DNA from: Rhabdornis inornatus
Lineage: Eukaryota > Chordata > Aves > Passeriformes > Rhabdornithidae
Direction: 5' to 3'
DNA: 64,000 nt
Assembly: GCA_013397075.1 (NCBI GenBank)
Contig: VWZS01006760.1
Span: forward strand, 1 to 64,000
Below are positions 1 to 13,200 of the stretch, piece after piece. Made by a program: the position numbers and the translations under genes. The notes under the pieces are model-generated. The model was not told the origin of the DNA and made no database searches. It was given only the letters and a program-made list of their open reading frames with translations. Position 1 is the first letter of the stretch. Each line of letters opens with the position of its first letter.

Positions 1-310
1 GCCTCTCCCCCGGCGGGAGGATCGAAGCGGCATCGCTACCGGGACGGCTGCCGGTGCGGGAGCGCGGCGGTTCCCGGTTCTCGGTTCGGACGCGGAGCTC
101 CCGTGTGGGCCCGGGACCCGCAGGGCGCCCTCTGGCGGACACGGAGCGCTGCCCCGCAGCCCCGGAGCGCTCCCGGGCCGGAGCAGCGCCGGCGTCTCCT
201 TCCTTCCCTCCCCCGTCTCCGCAGCTCCTTGGCGCTCCCGCCCGCCGCACCCCAGGGGAATGAGGGGGACCGTAAGGGGCGGCACAGGAACGGACACCCC
301 GGTCATAGAG
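1..310. promoter_or_regulatory. CpG island, probable promoter or first exon of the neighbouring gene
   Basis: The first 300 bases are very rich in G, C and CpG dinucleotides, unlike the AT-leaning introns that follow. CpG islands of this kind usually mark vertebrate promoters. In mammals the gene just downstream of FRAS1 in the same orientation is ANXA3, so a leftward ANXA3 promoter fits; this is inference from gene order only. The strand is not decided by the sequence, and no coding frame here was recognised. From about 310 to 575 the GC content falls and nothing recognisable is seen. Confidence 0.6.
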
Positions 311-574
311 GGTGAAGTTTCTGTTTCAGCATTTTTCTCTTCCAGAGAACCCAGAGGAACGCGGCTGCTCGCCGGCTGGCTCAGAGCTCCCACACGCCAG
401 AGCTCGGTGATGGTTCCCCTACACTGCCCAGCTCCCGGGGGAGAGCTGGAGCCCGCAGAGCTGGAGCAGCACCGAGAGAGGGCAGCGCTGCCGTGCGGTG
501 AAGCGGCAAAGACAAAAGCAGCGGGAATTGACAGCCGCCCCTCCTCACCCGACTCAAAAAATACCCGCGTGGAT

Positions 575-638
575 TTTCAGTTTTGGATTATCTTTATTTT
601 ACAGTTTATAAAAAGCTTTTCCCAATGAGCGTGCTCCA
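575..638 (-). other. FRAS1: FRAS1 3' untranslated region (short)
   Basis: This is the sequence between the FRAS1 stop codon and the presumed cleavage point 10-30 nt past the AATAAA signal; the left end is approximate. It is only about 60 nt. No later poly(A) signal was seen before the CpG island. Confidence 0.6.
593..598 (-). terminator. FRAS1: Poly(A) signal AATAAA of FRAS1
   Basis: TTTATT on the plus strand reads AATAAA on the minus strand, 41 nt past the stop codon. A T-rich and then G/T-rich stretch follows on the minus strand, as expected of a downstream element. Confidence 0.7.
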
Positions 639-1223
639 TTAAACTTCCGTGCCGTCGTGCAAATTGCTGTGGACTTTGACTTCCAAGTTCACCTGCTTCA
701 CTTTCCTGCCCTGGCCGTGGCAGACGCCGCCGGGGTCCCTCGGTGGATGGACGTTCCTGACGGTGCAGCACCGGCTGCCCGCGGCTCTCGGCGCGCCTCG
801 GGGCAGCTCCACCTTGGTGTTCAAAGGATGCTCCTCGGGAGAGCCCCTGGCAGCCCCCCGCTTCCTCCGCACCTTCCGGCACTCCCTGGCCAGGAGGCAA
901 ATTCCGAACAGCAGCAGCAGCAGCAGGGTGAGCGCGGCGAAGGCGCTGCCCAGGGAAGCGCCCGTTTGGGACAGGGAGGCTGCGGCGGCAGCTTCCTCCC
1001 TCTCCAAAAGCAGCGACTTCATGTTGGTTCCGTTCTTCAGCTGGTCGCCCTCGTTGTCGTAGATGAGGGAGGGATCCAGGGCCGGCCTCCCGGCGCCCTC
1101 GGGCAGATCCCTGCGGCCGCGCTGCCAGCGGCGAGCCAGGGAGCGCTGGACACGGGGCCCGGCCGTGCCCTCCGGCCCGATCACGTAGATCACTTGGAGG
1201 TACCACTGGTGTCCCGCTTCCAC
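639..1223 (-). CDS. FRAS1: FRAS1 window exon 64 (last): membrane anchor and cytoplasmic tail
   Basis: The exon starts in phase 0 after an AG acceptor with VEAGHQWYLQVIYVIGP, and the stop TAA is at 641-639. It encodes a basic motif RGRR (1110-1121), an N-glycosylation site NGT, a hydrophobic helix with six leucines in a row (about 888-962), a basic stop-transfer segment (RECRKVRRKR) and a tail with PLNTKVELP and CCTVRNV. It ends in DGTEV, a class I PDZ ligand; in mammals this end binds GRIP1. Codon use is much more GC-rich than in the neighbouring exons. The tail between the conserved blocks differs from the mammalian protein. Confidence 0.96.
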   Translation of the reverse strand: MEAGHQWYLQVIYVIGPEGTAGPRVQRSLARRWQRGRRDLPEGAGRPALDPSLIYDNEGDQLKNGTNMKSLLLEREEAAAAASLSQTGASLGSAFAALTLLLLLLFGICLLARECRKVRRKRGAARGSPEEHPLNTKVELPRGAPRAAGSRCCTVRNVHPPRDPGGVCHGQGRKVKQVNLEVKVHSNLHDGTEV

Positions 1224-4200
1224 CTTTACCAAAGGCAAGGCATGGACAGAGGGAATGTGAACGATGGCTTTTACATCAGGGGATTCTGTCAAGGGCTGGT
1301 GTGTTTTGGGTCCTGTGTCTGACAAAGCTCAGTGCGTTTTTCTGAGCACCTGCAGTAACACTGACCACCCAGTGAGTTGTCCAGCCTTTGCCAGTGGCAA
1401 TAATTTATTCAGGAACATGAACAATATGTTTTTAAAGAGCTTTTTCATGAGTGCTTCAGGGGAAAATTTTTTTATTTTTTTTTTAATTTTTTAATAAATT
1501 ACCACAATAATATCCTAATTTCCATTTCCTGTGTCCAAGTTGAATTCTGAAGGCCCAGAGCCTACAATTCACGAAGTATTTGGGAGGTCCTGGACAGAGA
1601 AGTCCAGGTTGGGCTCCCAAAAGCACTGGGTACATACCTTGTAGAGAGCGTCCACCTTGAGAGTAAATCCATCAACTCCGGGCATGCTGCTCACTGAGTG
1701 GAACTCGGACAGCTCGGAAGCAAAGTGGGCGTCAAAAGGCACATCATGGAAATATTTATCTGTCACTTCTGGCTGGTTTCGGTCCTGCAAGTCAGACAAG
1801 TGCTGTGAGGGATGCTGTCTGCTTTCCCAAGAGAGGCTGGAATCCAGGGCACTACCTAACACATGAGTAAGGGATCTAATCTGAATGCTTCATCTCCACA
1901 CTGACATGTGGGCATGAATTAAGGAACGTTCATGGAGAAAGGGTGGGGAAAAACTGATCTTGTGTTCACAGTTTGCACCAGCAGTACAGAGCACCCACCA
2001 CGCTTCTTTGCTTATCTCTTTGCAGTCATGATCTGCTCGTTGCCAGAGAGAATCCCAAGCGAGAAGCAGGAGCAGAGGACTCACCAGGAGGAGGAATCGG
2101 TGTTTCAGGAACTTGTTGGGCTGGATGCAGCCGTACTGAGGCCCCTCGTTGTAGACGGTGCCCGTGGGGTCGAAGAAGGGCACGTAGCCATCCTTGCCCG
2201 TGCACAGGTAAACCTTCTCCAGCTGCAGCTTGTACGCGGCGTTGAGGTTTTGTTCTGGGTGCCAGAGCACGCGCCCGTACAGGATTTGCCCTGGAGAGGT
2301 CAGGACAAAGAGGGGCAGGTGAAATTCCCCAACCAGGGGAAACACTGCTAGACCACACGTGAGTCTGTGTTCAGAAGGGTTTGGATTGTTTCGGAAGGGC
2401 TTGGTGTGTGGGAGTGACAAAACACGGTGCCAGGACACGTTGCTGTTTTACAGGGCTACAAGATGCTCAGAATGTCATATATTGCTGTGGAAGAGGCCAA
2501 GCCACATCTGGGTTTTGCCCTTTGCTCCCAGGAAATGGAAGCTGTGAAGGCAGAAACACTGGGCACAAGCAGAAGAGGAGAGCTAAGTCCTACCCTTGGA
2601 GAAAGCCCCTTTGTAATCCATTTCTGCCAGAGACATCTCGGATTTGGTGGGGTCCATGAGAAAAACCTTCTCGTTGTTACAGAGCTGAAACTCTGTGTTG
2701 AGGGAGTAAACAACCGGAACTGGGCGGTTTGTCTGCTGGAAGGCAATCGGGATCAAAAACCTGGAATTGGGAGAAGGAAGGAAGCAAAGGAGAGATGAGG
2801 TTTGGACACATGTGCACCCCAAAGGGGCTGACCCTGCCCTGCTGCCCTGGGGATGGGGTCCCCTTACCGCTCGGGAGCGTGAGCCGTGCAGGGCAGGGGC
2901 TTGTCTCCAGGCTCTGCCCATGGCTGCGTGGGCTGCACCGTGCAGGGGATCAGGAAGATGGTGTATTCTCCAGAGTAATCCTTCCTGGGAACAGATAGGA
3001 GAGCCTGCAGTCACCAAGCAGAGCTCTGAGCTCTTCACCCAGGGCAGCACCTCTCCCTTGCCCCAGCAATATGATCCAGCAGTCCCTGAGGGACAAATGT
3101 GACCTTCTGAAATGGGGATCAGTCTATCCATAGGCTTCATTGCTGGAAAAATTCCTTTCCAAGAGGTTGAGCTGATTTTTCTCTCAGTAGAACAGTGCTC
3201 CAGCCCTGACAGTGACTCCCCACACGCTCCAGCCCTGACCAAGCTCCTGAGCATTCCACACTGTTGCTGTGGCTGCTGGAGGGGGGCCAGGCAGAACATG
3301 GTGCTGTGGGAAGCTGCTGAAAGGGACTGGACCCCCAGCCCTCACCTGTTGTAGGAGCTGGTTGCTCTCCAGAGCTGGTAGGGAGAGTCAAAAGTCTGAG
3401 CACTCCACAGCAGCTGCAGGTCAAACTCAATCCCTCCCAGGTGCTCTGGAGTCATCAAAGAGGACCTGACATCTGGCAGGCTGTGGTGCTCCATGACAAA
3501 GAGCCCTGGGAGAGGACAAGGAGGTGACAGGAGGCAAAGTGTGGAGCTCAGCACAGAGGGGCTCCAGGCAGGGACGGGGACTTGTCCTGTTGCCTGTGCT
3601 GTGAGAGCAGAGCTGTGTGTCACCCTGGTTTGTGTCCCTGCCAGGATCACCGCCCTCACCTCTGAACTTGGCCTGTGTCTTGAACTCGATGACCAGCCGG
3701 CCGTCCTCGCGGATGTAGATGCGGATGATCTGCAGCCGGGCCGAGAGCACGCTGTCCGTCTGGATCCCTGCAAGGACAGCACCACTGGGAGCCCACACAG
3801 CACACCAGCTCCTCAGCTGGGCTCTGCCAGCGCCACGGGGAGATCTCCAAAAGGCAGGGTTTAGCTGGGATCATCCTGCAGTGAGCCAGCTACATGCTTC
3901 CTCCGTTATCCACTGGCTGCCTAAGCCCCCCCAAGCATTCCGAGTTCCCCGCTCCCTCAGGACTCTGGTGGCAGTGCAGGAACCAAGGGGAAAACATAAA
4001 CGAGCTGCTTCTTCCACAGCCCTTGGAGTGCCTCAGGCTCACCTGTCCTCCAGAGAACGGTGTCGTAGAAAAAGGAGAACTCCATCTCCGTGTGGTGCTC
4101 CAGGGAAGCCCAGCCCCTCGGAGCCGTCACATAGATGTAGGACACGTAGAGAGGGACATGGACTGTCAGGAAGGATTGGGCAGAATCCCTCACCTGGCAA

Positions 4201-7200
4201 CAAAACCCCAAAAAGGGGGTTATGCACCTTCAAGTGCAGTCAGCAGTGACTCTAAAGCTTTCTTACGTGTAGGTACCTCAGACAAACCTGTGTTTTAATT
4301 CAGGGGCAGTGCCAAGCCTCTCTGAGGCCATGGGACAAAGGAGCTCTGGGCACAATTTCACCTTAAAACCCCCCAATTTCCAAAGCTGTGAATTAAAAAC
4401 CAGCAATTCTGCTTGCTCAGGCCTCCCAGAGCTCTCCATTTATTATCTGCAGAGTGCAGCTGTACTTTGCAGGCCCCAGAGAATTCAGGGAGATGTTCCA
4501 GCCTGGCTGGTGCCAGGCTCCACATGCTCCACTGGGCAGTTGTTCAGGCCAAGCAGCTCCTCTGGGCTCGTGCAAACAATTGGAGCTATAAAAGGAAACT
4601 TAATGAAGTAGTCCAGGCTGGCAGGAATTAAAAGAGATGATGCTGGTCCTAGCAATGTGACTGGGAATTTAATGCTAGGACTTAAGGGAGACGGAGTGAG
4701 CTGCACATGGATAATGCAGCCACGAGAGGGCAGTGACACGCCTCGAATAGTGAAAGCCACTCATTATAGAGGAACATTTTTGGGTTTTAGTCTGTCAGCC
4801 TGTTAATTAGGGAATGAGTTAAAATATCCCACGGCCTGGCTCTGTTGTGGATCATGGGCTGAGCTGCCTCTGCTCTGTCCTCAGCTCATTTCTACTGGCT
4901 GAGAACATGGTCAAAATTATAAGAGAGAGCCCAGCTGAGAACATTTTTTATTTCCAGTATGGAAATTTTAAAAGCACATTAAAAACCAAGTATTTTTCTG
5001 GTGCTCTTAAAATTAGGAGAATAAAACCTGTGATATCTCCAGGAAAATAAATGAAATAAATGCACTGCTCTCTTTCAGGTAGCAGAGCAGAGCAGCAACT
5101 GCACCCAAGTGCAAGGCAGAGCTGTGCCTGAGAACTGAGAGGGATCTGGGGTAGGTGGGGGAGCTCTGGGTGGGCCTCCCTCTCACCTGGAAGTCAGCAG
5201 TGACAGAGCCTCCACAGACATCGATTAACTCGGTCATGTCGTAGTAGGCGTCGAAGGTCCAGATGCAGCTCTTGAGGTTGAGGTGCTGGTACAGCTGGAT
5301 GCTCTTGGGCTCCCTGACCGCGGGGTCCAGCTGGTAGGGGCGGTCATAGCCCGGGCCCAGCACCGAGCTGTCCTGGGTCACCTCGTCCAGGAACCCTGCC
5401 TCTGAGGGACACAAACCAGCACGCTCATCCCCCTCCTGTTCTAAACAGCCTGGGGACAAGGATGGAGGGAGCTCTTCTCCCTTCATTATCCTGGAGGTCA
5501 AACTGGACATACTCAGGTCTTCACAGGAGTGAAGTAAGCATCCTAAAAATCAGACTTAGTGACCTACTGATTCAAGGCTGAAGTTAACCTTTAAGAAATG
5601 AGGAACAGATTGAGTCTGGAATTATCAGAATGAAGTACAACCCACTGCCTGCCTAGATCTAGTATGGATTTAATTCCCTGGAGTGTCAGAGACACCATCT
5701 GCCTGTTCTTTCCAGCTCTGTGATGCTGTTGCCTCATGGGAGACCTCAGTGACCCAGGCACAGTGATCCAGCCCTGCAGATCCCTCTCTACCCAGGTGGA
5801 TATCATGAGACAGATTTGAAAAGCAGAAAACCACCAGCACAATGTGAACCTACAACCTACAATCTCAAACATTCCCGTGCCTGGAATCCCATCTCCAGCG
5901 AGGCAACTCTGGTAACTGCTGTCAGACCAGGAAGATTCACTGCTGGTCACATCATGTCATTGCTTTCCAGGCTTCCACGTCCAGGAAGCACAGGCTGGCA
6001 TTGCAGGTTACCTGAGATGCCTCTGAGGTCCCTGACAGTGACCAGGTTGGAGCAGACGTGCTGGTGCCTGTAGATGGACTCAGAGAGAAGGAAATGCAGG
6101 TTGTGCAGTGGCAGCGTGGAGATGAGGGGCAGCATCCCATCCTGGTGGGGGATCTGCACCGAGATGTGGATCCTGGAACAAGCAGCACATGAGAGAGCAG
6201 AACAGAGCAGCCTGGCAGGCACAGAATCCCCACAGCAGCACAGCCCCAGCAGGCGAGCCTGAGGTTTATTTGAGCTGGTGAAGGGCTGCACTCCCCCTTC
6301 TCCAGGCTCATACCTGTTGGGATGCTCCTTGTGCTTCACATCCAGGTATTTGAGCGTGGCGATGAAGGACTGTGCCTGGAACCCTCGGGCTGTCCCCGCC
6401 ACCACGGGCGTGTGACAGATGGCACTGTCTGTGCCTATGGTCACCGCGTTGCTCCTCAGGGGGGTGCCCACGTGGCCAGCCTTGTCCACAGCCTTGGCCA
6501 CGCAGCGCACGTGGAACCGCCGGCTGAAGTAGATGCTGTCCAGCACCTGAGGGAACCAGGAGGGGGAAACCAGTGCTGCTTGCAGCAGGCTTAAGGAAAA
6601 ACAGCGCTGAATTTCCTAAACCAAATCACCCGTGCCTCCCACCAAGTCCCAAATCCCAGGAGATGTCAGGCTGGAACCTCTGCGGCCCCCCAGCCCCACG
6701 TACCCTGTGGTTGACGCTGGTGAAGGGGGTGTTGTCCGTGATGGTCTCAAAGGGTGACCGGGCTCCGTTCCCATCTGTGGGAGCAGCCACTTCCCAGCTG
6801 AACTGGATGGAAGACTGGTTGATCCCAGCCTCGCTGCAGCGCTCCTTCATGAGGGTGTACTTGGGGAAGTGAGGGTCACAGGGAGTGACACAGACCAGGG
6901 GGTAGCCTGGGGAGGGGGATTTCTTAGCCCCCTCCTTGGTCACTTCTTCCACGCGGTCGTAGTCAGCCAGGGTGACGACCTGTGTGGAGGCAGGAGGGCA
7001 GCACTCAGCTGGGGCTGAGGGAAAGGCTGGGAAAAGCCATGCTTGCCTCCCACGTTGTCACTGCAGCTCTGCACTTTATTTCCAAAATCCCACTGCGGTT
7101 TCCAGTCTGTACTTGAAGGGCACTAAATCACATGCACTCACCATAGGAGGTGCTGGGAGGATCAGGCTCCCTGCTGCCTCCTGATCCAAAATAGTCACTG

Positions 7201-10200
7201 TGGCAGTGCTGGTGTCTCCTAGAACTGCTTCCACCGGATCATCTGGGCCCAGCACCAGAGAAAAGGACTCGTGCCATTCCCGGTCTTCGTTGGACATGAT
7301 CTCCACCTTAAACATGATGTGGGCCACACCTGTGGGGGCGAGTGCAAGAAAAACAGAGAGAAGTCGATTCATCATTAGAGACTGCTCTGAAGTTCTCATC
7401 TAAACCCTGTGCAGCTGCTCTAGGCTGTGACCACGGAGACATTATGATAAAATACGCATTATAAATTTTATTTCCACTCATTGCTGCTAGTAATTTACCC
7501 AGAGAAGTCTACTAAAAACATAAAACTCCAGCTATGACAACTGATCCAATTGATCTGGTGATAGATTTACTAGCAGATGCCATCTGAGGATTAATAATGA
7601 CTGTCTTGTATTAGCTGTCTGGAGGAAAAATCTGGGACGCAAAGCACATTCCCATGCCTCCTCTCCCTCAAACCGGCGTGCAGAGGTGTTCGGTGAGGGT
7701 TTCTTGGCCCAGCAACATGGTGTTCACAGCCCTACATTCCCTGAGGAGGACTTCCCTCTGCCAGGTGCCAGTGCTTCTTCCTCTGGTCTGTTCACCCTTT
7801 GTTTAATACGTCAGCTTTTTTTGAGTAATAAAATTACAGCAAACTTCGTGTGAAGTTTCCCAAATCTCCTGGGTGTTCTGACGCACACAGAACGTCCCAG
7901 GTCACGCCCCCACCTCCACCCCTCCCTGCCAGGGCCCTTCTTCACCTGGGCTGAACTTGAGCATGCGGCTCTTGGGGTAGTAATCCAGGCCGGCCTGTGC
8001 GGAGCCGTCGCGGGTGCTGCAGCGCACCCTGGAGGTCCTGTTCTGGTCACCCCTGCGCACCACCGGCACATTCAGCACGGCCACTCCCTCCGGGCCCGGC
8101 GGCTCCCGCACCTGGTACGCCGCCTCCTCGAACTCGATGGTGGGGGCTGCAGGGACAGCAGCGAGGGAAAAGTCTCACAAGAGTTTGCACCCCTGACTGC
8201 TTCAGCTCAGCTCCTTTCAGACCCATCTGACTTAGGGCTAAACCTAACGAGGGTGTTGGGCTACAGAGGATGGCAAAGGATTCTCCCATCCCTGCCTCCC
8301 GCACACCCCCAAATCCCCGCCATGTCCTGGTGCTCCAGCCCTTGCTGGCTGTCACACCAGAGGGACCTGGCATCCCTCTGCTCCCACACAGATCTCTCCA
8401 GGCTGTGATGCTGTGGAGGGAGAGGAACATCTCCCAGAGGAAGCACAGCAACTCCAGCTGCAGGGGAATGGCAAACAGGAGAGGTGGTGAGTCCAAGCAC
8501 TCTTATCCAACCCCTCCCTTCAGCCCAGCCCAGTGCACACCAGTGACCTGCACACAGGGCTGTGACTGTGGCACTGAAAGCATCCACGTGTACTGCACTG
8601 GTGGGACTGTGCTGACTCCCTGGGAACCACCACCACATCCCTGTGGAGCAGCCTCACTCACCATCTTCATCATTGGTGACAGTTATGGTTGCCACGTCCA
8701 ACTTCCCAATCCTAGCTCCACTCCAATGGTTTCCAAGGGGACTACCCAGACAGACCTGGAATTGCTCTTCTGGTTCAAAGGCAGAGTCGTCACTGATACG
8801 AACACTGCAGTTCTTCACCTAAAGCCAAGAGGAGAAAGCAGCAAACACTGATAAATCTGATAAAGCCACATAAAGGCCAGGCTGCACTGCCCTATCCAGG
8901 GTTGCACATTGGAGTGCTGTCCATCCTGGAAGAAACCCTTCTATTTTTAGGGCTGCTACTTCACTGTGGACAAACCACACCGTTACATGATGACACACAG
9001 CAGCAAAAGCATCTCCTTACACAAAGCCACAGCTCTCTGTCAACAATCCTGAGTCCTCCTGACGCATCAGATTTACATTTCACAATTTAACCAGTTTAAT
9101 CACAAAACACCCAATCCCTTCAGAGTGCGTCACACTGCCAGGACAAGAATCTGTGTCATCTGAAACCAGCCTGGACAACCCTGCCAGCTCCCTCTGATGA
9201 CAGAGAGCAGAGGAGGAGATTTGAACCTCTCCCAGCACCGGTTCTTCGCTCCCCCGTGAGGCAAGCCCAGCTCACCTTCTCCCCCTTGAGGAAAGTGATT
9301 CGAGACTCCTCTGCATCCCTCCTCTCTGTGAAGTCCTGCATGACCTGTGCTGTCTGGCTGCGGGTGTAGCACCTGACAGAGGACTCGTAGCTCAGGTCCC
9401 CCGTGCGGAAGATGGGGATGTGCAGGGTCCCCTCCTTCTCCTTGGCCCTGTAGGTGTCCTTGGTGAACTGCATGCTGGGCACTGCAGGGGGCAAAAACAG
9501 AACCAGGCAGTGCTGAGGATCCACAGGAAGCCAAGGGGCTGGAATGGAACACACCCAGCTGCCAGGGATAACTTACCGTCTTGGAGGATGTCATTAATGG
9601 CCACGATGGCTTGGAATGGCTTTGCCAGCTCAGCTCCATGGGGGGAGCTGAGGTAAACTACAAATGTCTCCAGCCCTTCTATCACTGGGTACTGAGCATC
9701 ATCCAGGATTGTCAGGGGGCAGAACTGGGAGGAAAGTGGAATTCCTGCTGTTAGACGTACAAAGCTTTACAATCACATTTGTGAGTCTAGTGTAAAGCCA
9801 TTATGTAATTATGTTTTCTGAATCCATTAATCAATGTAAAGAATGTTCTACGTAAATCCAGCATATCATTACAGAGAACAGGCAGCCATCCTTGTTCTGG
9901 AAGAGGTGGCATGACCAAATCTCTCCTGGCTGCAGTGCTGATGGGATGGGAGTCTGTGCCTAGCAGACTTATTAACAGTTCTCAAGTGGCCCCGAGAGGA
10001 TTTTCAAAACAAATGGCAGATATGCAAAGAAACACAAGACAAGTGTCACCAGGCAAAGCAGACACAGGAGTCCAAGTGGCTCCTCACCTCTTCTGTCTTG
10101 CCTGGCCTGAACTCTATTTTCCTGGAGCTGGGGACATAATCAACTCCCGGGCTGGCCGAGGGCGGGTCCGACGTCCGAGTGGCACACCACACCGACGTGG

Positions 10201-13200
10201 GAGTGGAGAGGTCAGGGCCCTGCCGGAGCACCGGGATCTCAATGTGTCCTGCAGCACCAGATGCACGTCAGAGAGAACAAACTGAGAGAGCAGCCATGTT
10301 CCACAGGCCCACCCCTTTCCCTTCAGCACGGCTCCTGCCCGCAGCCTCCCCCTCGGCACAGAGGGAACCCTCTGCACATCTCTTAAGTTCTGCCGTGCCT
10401 TGAATCGCTCCTTCTGACACCTCTTCGTGGTGAAAGGTTCTACAGTGAGCACCCCAGCACAGCCCCCTGCTCCTCACCTGCAGCCTCGCTGACAGTGAAG
10501 GTGGCATTCCCCAGGAACACCGTGGAGGCGTCGTTGGGACCGGCGATGACCACGTTGGCTGAAGCCCGGCTGCCGATGCGGGCGTTGTCCGAGGCGTCGG
10601 CCAGCACCACCTCGAACTCCTCTTCCTCTTCATACTCACTGTCATCGATCAGAGTGACATCACAGGTCACCACGGTGACACCTGGCCCCAAAATGAGGCG
10701 GTTCTCATCCGACAGCCCCCGGGACTTGAAGTCGGAGCCGGATTCCAGCATGTAAAGGCTGCTGCCCCTGGCTGATTTGGGGATGGTGTAGCAGATGGCA
10801 GACACGGTGCTGCTGGCATCCCCTAGGAAGCAACAAGAAAACTCCATAATTCTGTGGAAATACTTTCTATCTATTTGAGGGAGACACTGTTCATTTAAAT
10901 AATAAAGCAGCATTTGGAAAAGAGGACGAGGAACAAAAAAGAAGACTATCCCTGCTCCTGAACTTGGATAGCCTCTAGCTTAGACATGACTTCCAGGCAT
11001 GCTCCTAATCCACACTCAGGAAACCAGTGCCTATTAAAGAACAAACAGCCCAGTGACAGGGTCCACATAAAACACTGTCTAGATCACAGAGAAGCAGCAA
11101 ACAAATACAAGGGTTTGCTGCTGCTTGTGCCGAGAGTTGAAACAAATCCAAACTCCAGAAGCTTTAACAGCAGAGACAGGAAAGGTAAAAAAAATAAACA
11201 ACACTGCCCTGTGTGTTGCTTGCCATTGCTGTTGTGCCACAGAACCTCTTCCAAAACATCCGAGGAGACCCCAAAACCGTAATGAGGCAAAGCCCAAGGG
11301 TTTGGGGGTGAGGGTTCCCCCTCTGCACGTGTCCCTCCCATGAGGCTCAGCACGGCTCAGCCTGGCCTGACCCACCTTTCCTTTGCACGGGAGCCGAGAG
11401 GAAGCCGGCGCTCTCGCTGACGTGGAACGTGCTCCTGTCGAACTGCAGCGTGGGCTCATCCTCAGGGTCTGTGATGGTGACAGTGGCCCGGGTGACATTC
11501 CCCAGCAGGGCGTAGGCTGGCATGCTGAGCTCCACGGAGAAGCTCTCCGTGCCCTCGAACACATCGTCATCGTTGATGGCGATGGTGCAGGCCTTGGTGT
11601 CCTCCCGCTCCTCAAACTGCACCTGCAAGGCAGCAATCCACCTGCTGTCCTTGGCCTGCCCTCTGGAGCATCCCATTCCACCCTGGTCTGAGCTGCTCCC
11701 TCTTCTGACTTCACAAATAAAACACACCCTCCTGGGTGTTTTTACCACTTTTCATCCCATCTTTCCTCCAGGCTTTGCAGCAGGTACGGTCAGGCCGTGC
11801 CTTTGCCATGTGCCCACCCACCTGCCCTGCATACTCCACGTAGTCCTGCTGTCCAGGCTGTGATGCAGATGCAGCAGTGGCTGTTCCCTGCTCCGTGTGG
11901 CACAGGACAATGCTGTACTGGTTGAGGTTCCCCACTCGTCTCACGGTGACACTCACGGAGCCAGCACTCTCCCTCACCGTGTAGCTGCAAAGGGATCAAA
12001 CACACACAAATCACTGGGGAGCAAACCCTGTGTGTCTGTGACACTGAGCACCGAGCTCAGGGTGAGTGTGGAAAATCCAAGGCACAATACCAATGGGGGA
12101 CCTGGGGATAGAGCAGCTGCTCCGTGGTTCAGCCTGGCAGGCCCCTCTCCTCACTGACAGAATTTCCTTGCCACACTGTAGGGAGCTCCAGTAAGAGCCC
12201 AGCTCCCAGCCAAGTGCTGTGACCCTGGTGCCACTTACCTGGTGTGAGTAAAGCTGAGGAGGGACCACTGGACGTGGAAGATGTTGCCACTGACCACGTT
12301 GGGTTTGCTGTCCTTCACGAGGAACTGAAAGCTGTCCATGGTCTCCTGCACCTTCTCCTCGTGCATCACGTACCGAATGAGGCCTTGGTTCACATCCTCT
12401 GCCAGGAGGGAACATCCAGGGAGTCAACACAGAAATCCAAAGGCAGTTCTGAAGATGAGCAGTGTGGATCTGCACAGCTGAAGGGATCAGGGATCACAGT
12501 GGCATAGGGAGCAGCTACCCCCTCACCTCCCCTTCCCTCAGCCCTGCAAGAGTGAGCTTTCCCCAAACTGCTGACTCTACACCTCGGCCAGACTGTGATG
12601 ATCAGAGGCACTTGCAAGATCTACAACCCCTCTTTACTGCCCCAAGTCACATCTCCAGCTCTAACAAGCCTGGAGAACCTGGGGCAACCTACAGGACACA
12701 GGTTGGTATCTCTGAGAAATTAGAGGATTTCTGCAACTGACAGCAAATTTCAATGCTTATTTTCAACACACTTTGGACACCTGCCCCTTGTCTTCTCCCC
12801 TCCCACCTATTCTTTCCTTATTTTAACAAACTGAATCAACTGATGGAAAAAACCAGCAGGACACAGCCCAGCTCCATACCCTGTGTAAAGGTGGTCACAG
12901 CTGTCCCTGGCTTCAGCTTGTTCTCCACGTGGCCATTTCTGGGACCTGTTGTTATCTCATAGATCAGCTGTTTGTCATCTGTGTCAGGATCTGTCGTCAG
13001 TAATTCCTTCTTAGTGATGAGATTGGTGGCCTGGATTAAAGCCAAACCAAGGGAGTAAAACTGAAGCTCCAGCAGTGCAAGTCTGATTGACTGTTGATAA
13101 AAAAAGCCCAACCATCCCTCTGTCAAAACAGCTCTCCATGAGGGAAAATCTAGGGATGTGAAAGTACAGAGCAGCGTTGAATAGAGATATCCCACAATGT

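Noticed and set aside
260..628. 122-residue plus-strand open frame leaving the CpG island
   Set aside because: It is not like any protein I recognise and runs through the FRAS1 poly(A) signal. CpG islands often give chance open frames.
657..1322. Long plus-strand open frame over the last FRAS1 exon
   Set aside because: It is the antisense shadow of a GC-rich coding exon, and its residues match no family.
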